Below the pieces are notes generated by a model. That model saw only the letters and a program-made list of their open reading frames with translations, searched no databases and had not been told where the DNA came from. A program made the translations under genes and the position numbers. A DNA stretch of 35,520 nt, from NCBI GenBank assembly GCA_902513495.1, contig CABXNH010000001.1:69858-105377 (forward strand), in the 5' to 3' direction. Numbering within the stretch: the stretch's first letter is position 1; each line of letters starts with the position of its first letter. Of this stretch, positions 8,704-16,610 are shown one piece after another. This DNA comes from an uncultured Gammaproteobacteria bacterium. GTDB taxonomy: Bacteria > Pseudomonadota > Gammaproteobacteria > PS1 > Pseudothioglobaceae.

Positions 8704-8771
8704 ATAGACCTTCGTCTATTATGATTATTATTGCCTTACGGCAATAATCGTAACAAAGCAAAGAGCTTGCT
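8704..8771 (-). promoter_or_regulatory. Leader hairpins of the leuA attenuation region
   Basis: Three hairpins follow one another in the leuA leader transcript. The first, inside the leader ORF, pairs AGCAA with TTGCT (8757-8771). The second pairs ATTATTGCC with GGCAATAAT (8727-8748), holding the last two Leu codons, and the leader stop codon lies in its loop. The third pairs ATAGAC with GTCTAT (8704-8719). No T-tract follows any of them, so a classical intrinsic attenuator is not visible; control could act by Rho or through ribosome access to the leuA start about 45 bases downstream. Confidence 0.6.
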
Positions 8772-8810
8772 CAGTGAAATTGAAGTTAATAAATTAAATA
8801 CTTTGTTCAT
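8736..8810 (-). CDS. leuL: leu leader peptide (24 residues, 8 Leu)
   Basis: This short ORF runs ATG (8808-8810) to TAA (8736-8738), ending 77 bases before leuA. Leucine is at residues 7, 8, 13, 16, 19, 20, 22 and 23, using TTA, TTG, CTG and CTC codons; the pairs at 19-20 and 22-23 lie just before the stop. The stop falls in the loop of a 9-bp hairpin, the usual arrangement for amino-acid leader peptides in which ribosome stalling at uncharged tRNA selects between RNA folds. It differs in sequence from E. coli LeuL. There is no Shine-Dalgarno; the TATAAT at 8819-8824 would start the mRNA only one or two bases before the ATG, so translation may be leaderless. Composition, position and structure agree, but expression is inferred. 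Confidence 0.75.
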   Translation of the reverse strand: MNKVFNLLTSISLSKLFALLRLLP

Positions 8811-8818
8811 ACGCGTAG

Positions 8819-8824
8819 ATTATA
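8819..8824 (-). promoter_or_regulatory. Candidate -10 element of the leuL-leuA transcript
   Basis: A perfect TATAAT on the minus strand lies eight bases before the leader ATG, in the 21-base gap after pssA. It predicts a start at about 8811-8812. The -35 region is poor and lies inside the end of pssA. Read-through from ilvC-pssA is also possible. Confidence 0.45.
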
Positions 8825-8831
8825 AATGAAC

Positions 8832-9590
8832 TTAAGTTCCTTTACTTTGTTTTTTCTCAATTCGCCTTTTATTGAGTCCAGCAACAGTAATATAAGGACC
8901 AGAAAGCAAATACAGAAAAAACCCGGTGAACAATATAATGTTTGGTTTATACGTCAAAATGATTAAACTCATAACGATCAACAAAAGGAATCTAAATGAA
9001 GCTTTTTTTGAGTCGAGTTCTTTAAAACTATAATACCGAACGTTGCTAACCATCAAAAGGCCACACAAGATTGTAATTCCAGCACCTAGATAATAACCCA
9101 AAGATATGACATCAGAATCAAAAGAAGCAAATGTCCAAATCTTTAGCCATATCATGCTAGCAATTACGCCAGCGGCCGCAGGAGAAGGAAGGCCTTGAAA
9201 ATACCTCTTATCAGCTATACCGACTTGAGTATTAAATCTGGCAAGCCTTAAGGCTGCACAAGCTAAATACACAAAGGCTGCGAGCCATCCAAACCTTCCA
9301 AGCTCATATAGCGACCACTCATAAACAAGAAGAGCTGGGGCTAAACCAAATGACACTAAATCCGCAAGAGAGTCATATTCAGCGCCAAATGCACTTTGAG
9401 TATTTGTTAGTCGAGCAACTCGCCCATCAAGAGTATCCCACATCATAGCAATCATGATTGAGATCGCAGCTATCGTGAAATCACCATTTATTGATGAGAT
9501 AATTGAATAGAATCCAGCGAATATGCCAAACGTAGTTAAAACGCTTGGCAATAGGTAAATTCCTCTTTTTCTTGGTAATTTTTCAGTCAT
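8832..9590 (-). CDS. pssA: CDP-diacylglycerol--serine O-phosphatidyltransferase
   Basis: Inner-membrane enzyme that makes phosphatidylserine, precursor of phosphatidylethanolamine. The CDP-alcohol phosphotransferase signature DG-x2-AR-x8-G-x3-D-x3-D is intact in the stretch from DGRVARL through EYDSLADLVSFG (about residues 50-75). About six to eight hydrophobic helices and 252 residues fit the membrane (subclass II) type, not the soluble E. coli PssA. It lies between ilvC (33 bases) and the leuL leader (21 bases). This placement within branched-chain amino acid genes recurs in proteobacteria and implies cotranscription rather than a shared pathway. Confidence 0.93.
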   Translation of the reverse strand: MTEKLPRKRGIYLLPSVLTTFGIFAGFYSIISSINGDFTIAAISIMIAMMWDTLDGRVARLTNTQSAFGAEYDSLADLVSFGLAPALLVYEWSLYELGRFGWLAAFVYLACAALRLARFNTQVGIADKRYFQGLPSPAAAGVIASMIWLKIWTFASFDSDVISLGYYLGAGITILCGLLMVSNVRYYSFKELDSKKASFRFLLLIVMSLIILTYKPNIILFTGFFLYLLSGPYITVAGLNKRRIEKKQSKGT

Positions 9591-9623
9591 AACTTCTTAT
9601 AAAGCTGACATGATCAATTAGAA

Positions 9624-10643
<1,020 letters not shown>

Positions 10644-11129
10644 TTAGATTAGTTTTTTTCCTCTTGAAATCCCAGTAACACCTGTCCTTGAGATTTCAAT
10701 AATATTTGATGGCTCAATTGCATCCAAAAATGCATTAATCTTCTTTGTCTTTCCTGATACCTCTATAGTGTAAATCTTATCTTTTACATCAACCACTTTA
10801 CATCCAAAGATTTCCACCAATTCCTTTAAGTCAACGCCCTCTTTCATGGTTGACGATATCTTAGCAAGCATTAACTCTCTTTCAACATGATCCTGACTCG
10901 TCAAATCACTCACCTTAACAACTTCAATGAGTTTGTTCAGCTGCTTTACAATTTGTTCCAGTACGCGCTCACTTCCAGAGGATACAATTGTCATTCTAGA
11001 AAGAGTTGGATCATTCGTTTGAGCTACAGTAAGTGACTCAATATTAAAACCACGTTGAGTAAAAAGACCTGCAACCCTTGATAGAGCTCCAGCCTCATCT
11101 TCTAAAATTACTGAAATAATATGTCTCAT
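10644..11129 (-). CDS. ilvN: Acetolactate synthase small (regulatory) subunit
   Basis: The 161-residue subunit starts MRHIISVILEDEAGALSRVA, the ACT domain that binds valine, and has the second ALS_ss_C domain from about residue 80 to the end. It activates the large subunit and confers valine feedback inhibition. Its start is three bases after the ilvB stop, so the two subunits are translationally linked. The length and sequence are of the IlvH/IlvN 160-residue type; naming (ilvH versus ilvN) varies between genomes. Confidence 0.95.
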   Translation of the reverse strand: MRHIISVILEDEAGALSRVAGLFTQRGFNIESLTVAQTNDPTLSRMTIVSSGSERVLEQIVKQLNKLIEVVKVSDLTSQDHVERELMLAKISSTMKEGVDLKELVEIFGCKVVDVKDKIYTIEVSGKTKKINAFLDAIEPSNIIEISRTGVTGISRGKKLI

Positions 11130-11132
11130 AAA

Positions 11133-12866
11133 TTATACCGCGTTAAAGTCTGTTTCATCTTTGGATACCATTTCATCTCTACCAGCAAGCAACATATCAC
11201 AATGAGCGCCGCCAGCAGGTATCATCGGAAATACATTTTCTGAAGGGTCTGTCAAAATATCAAGAAAAACAGTACGATCTTTCTGACTAAACGCTTCAAT
11301 TAAGGCAGGCTTTAAATCTTCTTCCTTTTCAATCTTAATTCCCATATGACCATAACTCTCTGAAAGCTTAATAAAGTCTGGGAGAGCATCCATGTAGGAC
11401 ATTGCATAACGTTTTTCATAAAAAAACTCTTGCCACTGTCTTACCATACCTAAATATCCATTATTAAGGTTAATAATCTTAACTGGCGTGTCATATTGAA
11501 GCATCGTTGAGAGTTCTTGCAACATCATTTGAATACTTCCCTCGCCTGTCACGCAGGCTATATCTTTTTCTGGCATAGCAAGTTTAGCACCCATTGCAGC
11601 TGGCAAACCAAAACCCATGGTCCCAAGACCACCAGAGTTGATCCATTGCCTTGGCTCATCAAAAGGGTAATATTGTGCAGCCCACATCTGGTGCTGTCCA
11701 ACATCTGAAGTCACAATAGCCTTACCTTCTGTTACCTCATATAAGGCTTCGATAACGGACTGAGGCTTAATAACCCCTGGAGATTTAGAATAAGCCAGAG
11801 AGTCAACTTTTCTCCAATCCTCAATCTGTTTCCACCACTTGGAAATATTTTCATAATTTTTATCTTCCAACTCATCAATCAACGCTTTCAGAACTTGTTT
11901 AGTTTGTCCAACAATTGGAATATCAGCCACAACATTTTTGGAAATTTGAGATGGATCAATATCAATATGAATGAATTTTGCAGTTGGGCAAAATTTCTCA
12001 AGGTTTCCTGTAATTCTATCATCGAAACGAGCGCCAATTGCTACAACACAGTCAGAACCATGCATAGCCATATTAGCCTCATAAGTTCCATGCATTCCCA
12101 ACATCCCTAATGATTGCTTATCTGTCATAGGATATGCACCTAAACCCATAAGCGTTTGAGTAATTGGGAACTCAAGCATACGCGTAAATTCACGAAGCTT
12201 CTCTGAGGCATTACCTATGACACAACCTCCACCGGCATAAATAATTGGTTTTTTTGATTTTAAAATGAGTTCAGCTGCCTTTCTAATTTGACGGTTACTT
12301 GGTTTTGTAGTCGGCTTATAGGAGCGTATTTCAATAGATTCAGGATATTCTTCCTGCTCCATTTTTTCAATCGTAATATCTTTTGGAATATCAATCACTA
12401 CTGGACCAGGTCTACCCGTCGTCGCAATATGAAAAGCTTTCTTAACTGTGCTTGCAATTTCACTAATATCTCTCACTAGAAAATTGTGTTTTACACACGA
12501 GCGTGTAATGCCTGTAGCATCAACTTCTTGAAAAGCGTCCATGCCAATTAATGGAGAAGGAACTTGACCAGAAATCACAACCATAGGTATTGAATCCATG
12601 TGAGCGGTTGCAATACCTGTAACTGCATTAGTGATTCCTGGACCTGAAGTCACCAAAACAACACCTGGCTTGCCACTAGCTCGTGCATAACCATCTGCTC
12701 CATGTGCAGCACCTTGCTCATGACGCACAAGGACATGTGTAATTTTGTCCTGCGCTTCGATGGCATCATAGATATGAAGGACTGCACCTCCTGGGTACCC
12801 AAAAACGTGATCAACGCCCTCTTTTTGAAGACAATCTATAAGTATTTCAGCGCCATTCAATTCCAT
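11133..12866 (-). CDS. ilvB: Acetolactate synthase large (catalytic) subunit
   Basis: ThDP- and FAD-dependent enzyme joining two pyruvates, or pyruvate and 2-ketobutyrate, at the head of branched-chain amino acid synthesis. The 577 residues show the ThDP glutamate segment VLVRHEQGAAHGADGYARAS (about 46-65), the middle FAD-binding domain (MLGMHGTYEANMAM, GARFDDRITGNL), and the ThDP/Mg2+ motif GEGSIQMMLQELSTM through NNGYLGMVRQWQ. First gene of the ilvB-ilvN-ilvC-pssA-leuA run; its own promoter candidate lies 30 bases upstream. No branched-chain leader peptide is present ahead of it, unlike leuA. No Shine-Dalgarno is obvious. Confidence 0.97.
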   Translation of the reverse strand: MELNGAEILIDCLQKEGVDHVFGYPGGAVLHIYDAIEAQDKITHVLVRHEQGAAHGADGYARASGKPGVVLVTSGPGITNAVTGIATAHMDSIPMVVISGQVPSPLIGMDAFQEVDATGITRSCVKHNFLVRDISEIASTVKKAFHIATTGRPGPVVIDIPKDITIEKMEQEEYPESIEIRSYKPTTKPSNRQIRKAAELILKSKKPIIYAGGGCVIGNASEKLREFTRMLEFPITQTLMGLGAYPMTDKQSLGMLGMHGTYEANMAMHGSDCVVAIGARFDDRITGNLEKFCPTAKFIHIDIDPSQISKNVVADIPIVGQTKQVLKALIDELEDKNYENISKWWKQIEDWRKVDSLAYSKSPGVIKPQSVIEALYEVTEGKAIVTSDVGQHQMWAAQYYPFDEPRQWINSGGLGTMGFGLPAAMGAKLAMPEKDIACVTGEGSIQMMLQELSTMLQYDTPVKIINLNNGYLGMVRQWQEFFYEKRYAMSYMDALPDFIKLSESYGHMGIKIEKEEDLKPALIEAFSQKDRTVFLDILTDPSENVFPMIPAGGAHCDMLLAGRDEMVSKDETDFNAV

Positions 12867-12895
12867 CGCTAATAACGGTAATTTAAAAGTTTTCG

Positions 12896-12901
12896 ATTAT
12901 A
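12896..12901 (-). promoter_or_regulatory. Candidate -10 element upstream of ilvB
   Basis: A TATAAT hexamer on the minus strand lies 29 bases ahead of the ilvB ATG in the 120-base gap after lpxC. A weak TTTATG at a 16-base spacing is the best -35. The gap otherwise holds only AT-rich sequence and a small inverted repeat; the only ORF near it is the two-codon ATG-AGA-TAA, so there is no leader peptide. Confidence 0.4.
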
Positions 12902-12986
12902 CCCAAAGAATTTATCTCATAAAAGACTATGTTGCTAGCTGATTAGCTTTTAAAACAAGGGGAAAGAGAGTAAAGTTATTTAGATA

Positions 12987-13898
12987 TTAAAGGTCGTTTT
13001 GCCAATCTTCAGAATAAAATTGTATTGGAGAGTCAGCCTCCTTAAATGTTTCGATACTAAACGCATCTGGCTGGGAAAGAATTGCAGAAAGCAGCTGGTC
13101 ATTGAGCATATGCCCCGTTCTATAACCTTGATAGTGACCTATCACATTACCCCCTAGAAGAAAAAGATCCCCTACAATATCTAAAATTTTATGTTTTACG
13201 AATTCGTTATGATAACGCATACCATCTTCATTGAGAATGTCGTCATCCGAGAGAGCAATTGCATTATCTTTACTTGCTCCTAATGCAAGATTTTGTTTTT
13301 GAAGCATCTCAACATCTCTCTCATAGCCGAATGTTCTTGCTCGAGATATTTCCTTTAGATAGGACTGCTCAGAAAAATCAATGGTTAATTTTTGGCCACT
13401 CTCTTTTATTTTTTTGTGGTCAAAATCTATCTCTAAAGTCACTTTAAAACCATTATGAGGTGAAACTTGAGCCCATGATTCTCCATTTTCAACCCTTATA
13501 TTATCCTTAATGACAATAAATCTTTTGGGTGCCTCTTGCTCTTCAATGCCTGCAGACTGAACTAAAAAAATAAATGGTGCAGAAGAGCCGTCCATAATCG
13601 GCACTTCAAATGAATCAAGCTCAACTAGCAAGTTATCAACGCCGAGAGCTGAAAGAGCTGACATTAAGTGTTCAATCGTAGATACTTTTACACCTTGATT
13701 TTCAAGACCAGTTGATAAAACAACCTCATTAACGAAAGCACTATGCGCGTGAACCTGCCTTCCTCCCGCATCTAATCTTTTAAAGACAACGCCATGATCT
13801 TCTGCTGCAGGAATTAACGTTAAATTGACGACTTTTCCACTGTGGATACCAACGCCACGAGCTTTAACTATTTTTTTAATTGTTCTTTGTTTAATCAT
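12987..13898 (-). CDS. lpxC: UDP-3-O-acyl-N-acetylglucosamine deacetylase
   Basis: Zinc enzyme for the committed step of lipid A synthesis in the cytosol. The 303-residue protein starts [20 protein letters not shown], typical of LpxC, and contains [17 protein letters not shown] with the first zinc His, the HKILDIVGD motif with the second His and the Asp ligand (near residue 235), and the [13 protein letters not shown] segment with the general catalytic His. Its ATG lies three bases after the ftsA stop. In many Gram-negatives ftsZ sits between these two genes; here it does not. The next gene downstream, ilvB, is 120 bases away. Confidence 0.97.
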   Translation of the reverse strand: MIKQRTIKKIVKARGVGIHSGKVVNLTLIPAAEDHGVVFKRLDAGGRQVHAHSAFVNEVVLSTGLENQGVKVSTIEHLMSALSALGVDNLLVELDSFEVPIMDGSSAPFIFLVQSAGIEEQEAPKRFIVIKDNIRVENGESWAQVSPHNGFKVTLEIDFDHKKIKESGQKLTIDFSEQSYLKEISRARTFGYERDVEMLQKQNLALGASKDNAIALSDDDILNEDGMRYHNEFVKHKILDIVGDLFLLGGNVIGHYQGYRTGHMLNDQLLSAILSQPDAFSIETFKEADSPIQFYSEDWQNDL

Positions 13899-13901
13899 GA
13901 A

Positions 13902-15119
13902 TTAGAAATTACCTACAAAAGCTTTCTTTAATTTACCCATAACACCATGGCCTCCATTCGAAACTATAAATTTAGCTTTGTTTAGATCACCTTCGTGCAA
14001 AAGAAGGCCAATACTTCCCGCATATTTATAGTCCGTTAGTATAGTTTCTAATCCTGAAATTCTAGATCTTTGAATTTTTCCTTTTTTAACTCTTTTAGAA
14101 AAATAACCTCTAACAAGTTCTTCGATTGACTTCATTTCACAACCTCCTCCACAAAGAACAAAGCCTGATTTGATGATGGTATCTAGATTGTGATGCCTAA
14201 GTTCATTCTTCAGTGCCTGAAAAATCTCTAGATAAGCTTCTTCAATAACTTCAGATAAATCAAGACTTGAGAGCTGATGCTGTTCTTTCGACCCTTGTGT
14301 AAAATCAATAAACTGGTCATCACTTTGAGATATTGATTTAGCATAACCATGGCTTTCTTTAATTCTTTTTGCCTCCTCTAGAGAGGTATCAAAAGCGTAG
14401 GCAATTTCTTGAGTTATCTCATCGCCACCCATTTTAATGATTCCACTATGCACTATGCCCTCCTCTTGGAATACAGAGTAGCTTGTGACTCCGGCACCAA
14501 TATCAAGAAGACATATGCCGCCATTTTTCTCTTCTTGACTCAGAACTGCTTGAGATTTAGCGATTGAGTTGAGTACAATTTTATCAACCTCAAGATTGCT
14601 CTGCTTAAGGCAGTTTTCAACATTTCTTACACTTGAACTTGATACAGTAACAATATGAACTTTAGACTCTAAAACTTGTGCCTCCATATCCATTGGATTA
14701 TCGACAACAACTGACTCGTTAATTGTAAACTTCTTTTTTATGATATGAAGTTTTTCCTTATTAGTTGGCGTTGAGATCGCCATAGCAGACTCAAGAACTG
14801 ATTCCAAATCTTCTGCGCTAACAAATTCATTTACAGGAACTTTACCCTTTCCATCGATACAGGTTAAATGAGTATCGGATATATTGACACGAAACAACGC
14901 CAAATCAACTCCAAAACTTTCTTGGGTTTGTTCTATTAATTTAGTAATTTGTCGAGATAAAGAGTCAATTGAAAAAATAGAGCCTCTCCTAACACCTTTA
15001 GATGGACAAACGTTATGACCAATTATTCTAAGGTGATCGTCATCATCTTTTTCAGCAACTAGCAAAGCAATCTTTTCTGTCCCAATATCGATACTTGCTA
15101 CAAAGTGATTGCCTGCCAT
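13902..15119 (-). CDS. ftsA: Cell division protein FtsA
   Basis: Actin-fold ATPase that tethers FtsZ filaments to the inner membrane and recruits late divisome proteins. The 405 residues show the phosphate-1 motif DIGTEKIALLVAE (11-23), the 1C subdomain after it, phosphate-2 CLLDIGAGVTSYSVF, the adenosine motif FVLCGGGCEMKSIEEL, and a C-terminal amphipathic membrane-targeting helix (GVMGKLKKAFVGNF). It is preceded by dusA (43 bases) instead of ftsQ and followed by lpxC instead of ftsZ, so this is a broken remnant of the division/cell-wall cluster. Confidence 0.96.
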   Translation of the reverse strand: MAGNHFVASIDIGTEKIALLVAEKDDDDHLRIIGHNVCPSKGVRRGSIFSIDSLSRQITKLIEQTQESFGVDLALFRVNISDTHLTCIDGKGKVPVNEFVSAEDLESVLESAMAISTPTNKEKLHIIKKKFTINESVVVDNPMDMEAQVLESKVHIVTVSSSSVRNVENCLKQSNLEVDKIVLNSIAKSQAVLSQEEKNGGICLLDIGAGVTSYSVFQEEGIVHSGIIKMGGDEITQEIAYAFDTSLEEAKRIKESHGYAKSISQSDDQFIDFTQGSKEQHQLSSLDLSEVIEEAYLEIFQALKNELRHHNLDTIIKSGFVLCGGGCEMKSIEELVRGYFSKRVKKGKIQRSRISGLETILTDYKYAGSIGLLLHEGDLNKAKFIVSNGGHGVMGKLKKAFVGNF

Positions 15120-15162
15120 ATTAAATTAGTCAAAAAAGTTATACAAAAATTTTACCAAACTA

Positions 15163-16140
15163 TTAAAAGCTTTTAATCTCAGTTGAACTATTTTTTTTAA
15201 AATCAAGCCAATCATTCAACTGATCCAGACCAACAATTTGTCCACTTAATAATCTTCTGAATAACTTAGCATTATCTTCGCCGTGATATAGTCCCAAAAT
15301 ATGGCGAGTCATTGATCGAATTGGAATCCCATTTTGATTTTGATTTTTTATGTATTCCATATATTGTTTCAATACTTGTTCTCGATCGACAGAATTATTC
15401 TTTTCCTTAAATATTGTTTTTTCGATCTCTCTTAGTAAATATGGATTATGGTAAATTGAACGCCCCATCATAACGCCGTCAACAAACTCAAGGTGCTTTG
15501 TTACATCCTCACAACTTTCAATACCGCCATTAATGGTTATTTGTAAAGAAGGAAAATCTTTCTTTAGTTGATAGACCCATTCATGATTAAGTGGGGGTAT
15601 CGTTCGATTTTCTTTTGGACTCAATCCTTTTAACCAGGCTTTACGTGCATGCACTATAAAGTGATGGCAACCCTTAATGCTGATTTGAAATACAAAGTCA
15701 GAAAGTTCATCATAACTCTCCATGTCGTCAATCCCTATTCTATGTTTTACTGTCACAGGAATTTCACACTTATCTGTCATGCTTTCAACGCATTGGGCGA
15801 CTAGATTAGGCCTCTTCATGAGACAAGCCCCAAAGCTTCCAGATTGAACTCTGTCTGATGGACACCCAACATTGATATTTACTTCGTCATAGCCCCAATT
15901 TTGAGCAATCAGGGTAGATGCAGCCATCTCTTTTGGGTCGCTTCCCCCGAGCTGAAGAACGAGAGGGTTTTCTGAAGCATCAAAGTCTAAAAGTCGACTC
16001 TTATCACCATTGAGGATCGCTTTCGTTGTTATCATTTCAGTATAGAGCTGGACATTTTTACTGATTAGGCGATAAAAGTATCGACAATGTCTATCGGTCC
16101 AATCCATCATAGGAGCAATGGAGACTATTGAAGCGTTCAT
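15163..16140 (-). CDS. dusA: tRNA-dihydrouridine(20/20a) synthase DusA
   Basis: FMN-dependent reductase that converts U20 and U20a of tRNA to dihydrouridine. The 325-residue TIM-barrel protein has APMMDWTDRHCRYFYRLIS (9-27), typical of the DusA subfamily, the NVGCPSDRVQSGSFGACLM motif with C93 and the catalytic-type C106, the KHRIGIDD segment, and INGGI and MMGRSIYHNPYLL for FMN-phosphate binding. Its start overlaps the end of pncC by four bases, so it belongs to the midA-uppP-pepN-pncC-dusA run. Confidence 0.94.
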   Translation of the reverse strand: MNASIVSIAPMMDWTDRHCRYFYRLISKNVQLYTEMITTKAILNGDKSRLLDFDASENPLVLQLGGSDPKEMAASTLIAQNWGYDEVNINVGCPSDRVQSGSFGACLMKRPNLVAQCVESMTDKCEIPVTVKHRIGIDDMESYDELSDFVFQISIKGCHHFIVHARKAWLKGLSPKENRTIPPLNHEWVYQLKKDFPSLQITINGGIESCEDVTKHLEFVDGVMMGRSIYHNPYLLREIEKTIFKEKNNSVDREQVLKQYMEYIKNQNQNGIPIRSMTRHILGLYHGEDNAKLFRRLLSGQIVGLDQLNDWLDFKKNSSTEIKSF

Positions 16141-16610
16141 TCGATTTTTGAAGATAACTCTTCTAATGCAAAGGCAACGCTTTGCGAAACAATGTCTGAA
16201 CGGGCACCAGAGAAAAATTGAGTAGTCGTTTCAATGTTGCCATTAATAAAAAAACCAAAACAGACCATACCCACTGGTTTTTCAGCAGTACCTCCAGATG
16301 GGCCAGCAATTCCTGTAACCGCAATTGCTAGATGACTATTAGATTTTTCACCTGCTCCAAAAGCCATTTCAAAAGCAACTTTTTCACTTACAGCGCCAAA
16401 TAATTCAATTGTCTTTGGATCAACCCCAAGCATGTTGACCTTTGACTCATTACTATAGGATATAAAGCCGCAATTGAAATATGAGGATGCACCAGCAATT
16501 GAGGTTAATGAGCTCGATAAAGAGCCACCTGTACATGACTCAGCTAGCGCGATTGTATATTGCTTTGAAAGCATTAATTCGCTCAAATGCTTTGCTTTTA
16601 AATAGGACAT
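16137..16610 (-). CDS. pncC: Nicotinamide-nucleotide amidohydrolase (CinA C-terminal domain protein)
   Basis: The 157-residue protein corresponds to the CinA C-terminal domain alone. It has ALAESCTGGSLSSSLTSIAG with the nucleophile Ser, the YFNCGFISYSNESKVNMLGV segment and AVTGIAGPSGGTAEKPVG. The enzyme deamidates nicotinamide mononucleotide to nicotinate mononucleotide in the pyridine nucleotide recycling pathway. The N-terminal molybdopterin-binding-like domain of full CinA is absent, as in E. coli PncC. It overlaps the pepN stop by one base and dusA's start by four. Confidence 0.93.
   Translation of the reverse strand: MSYLKAKHLSELMLSKQYTIALAESCTGGSLSSSLTSIAGASSYFNCGFISYSNESKVNMLGVDPKTIELFGAVSEKVAFEMAFGAGEKSNSHLAIAVTGIAGPSGGTAEKPVGMVCFGFFINGNIETTTQFFSGARSDIVSQSVAFALEELSSKIE

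Noticed and set aside
12931-12953. Possible terminator downstream of lpxC (GCTA/TAGC stem)
   Set aside because: Only four base pairs and the T-run is short and on the wrong side for the minus-strand genes.
12867-12986. Searched for an ilv leader peptide upstream of ilvB
   Set aside because: The minus strand holds no short ORF rich in Ile, Val or Leu; only a two-codon ATG-AGA-TAA occurs.
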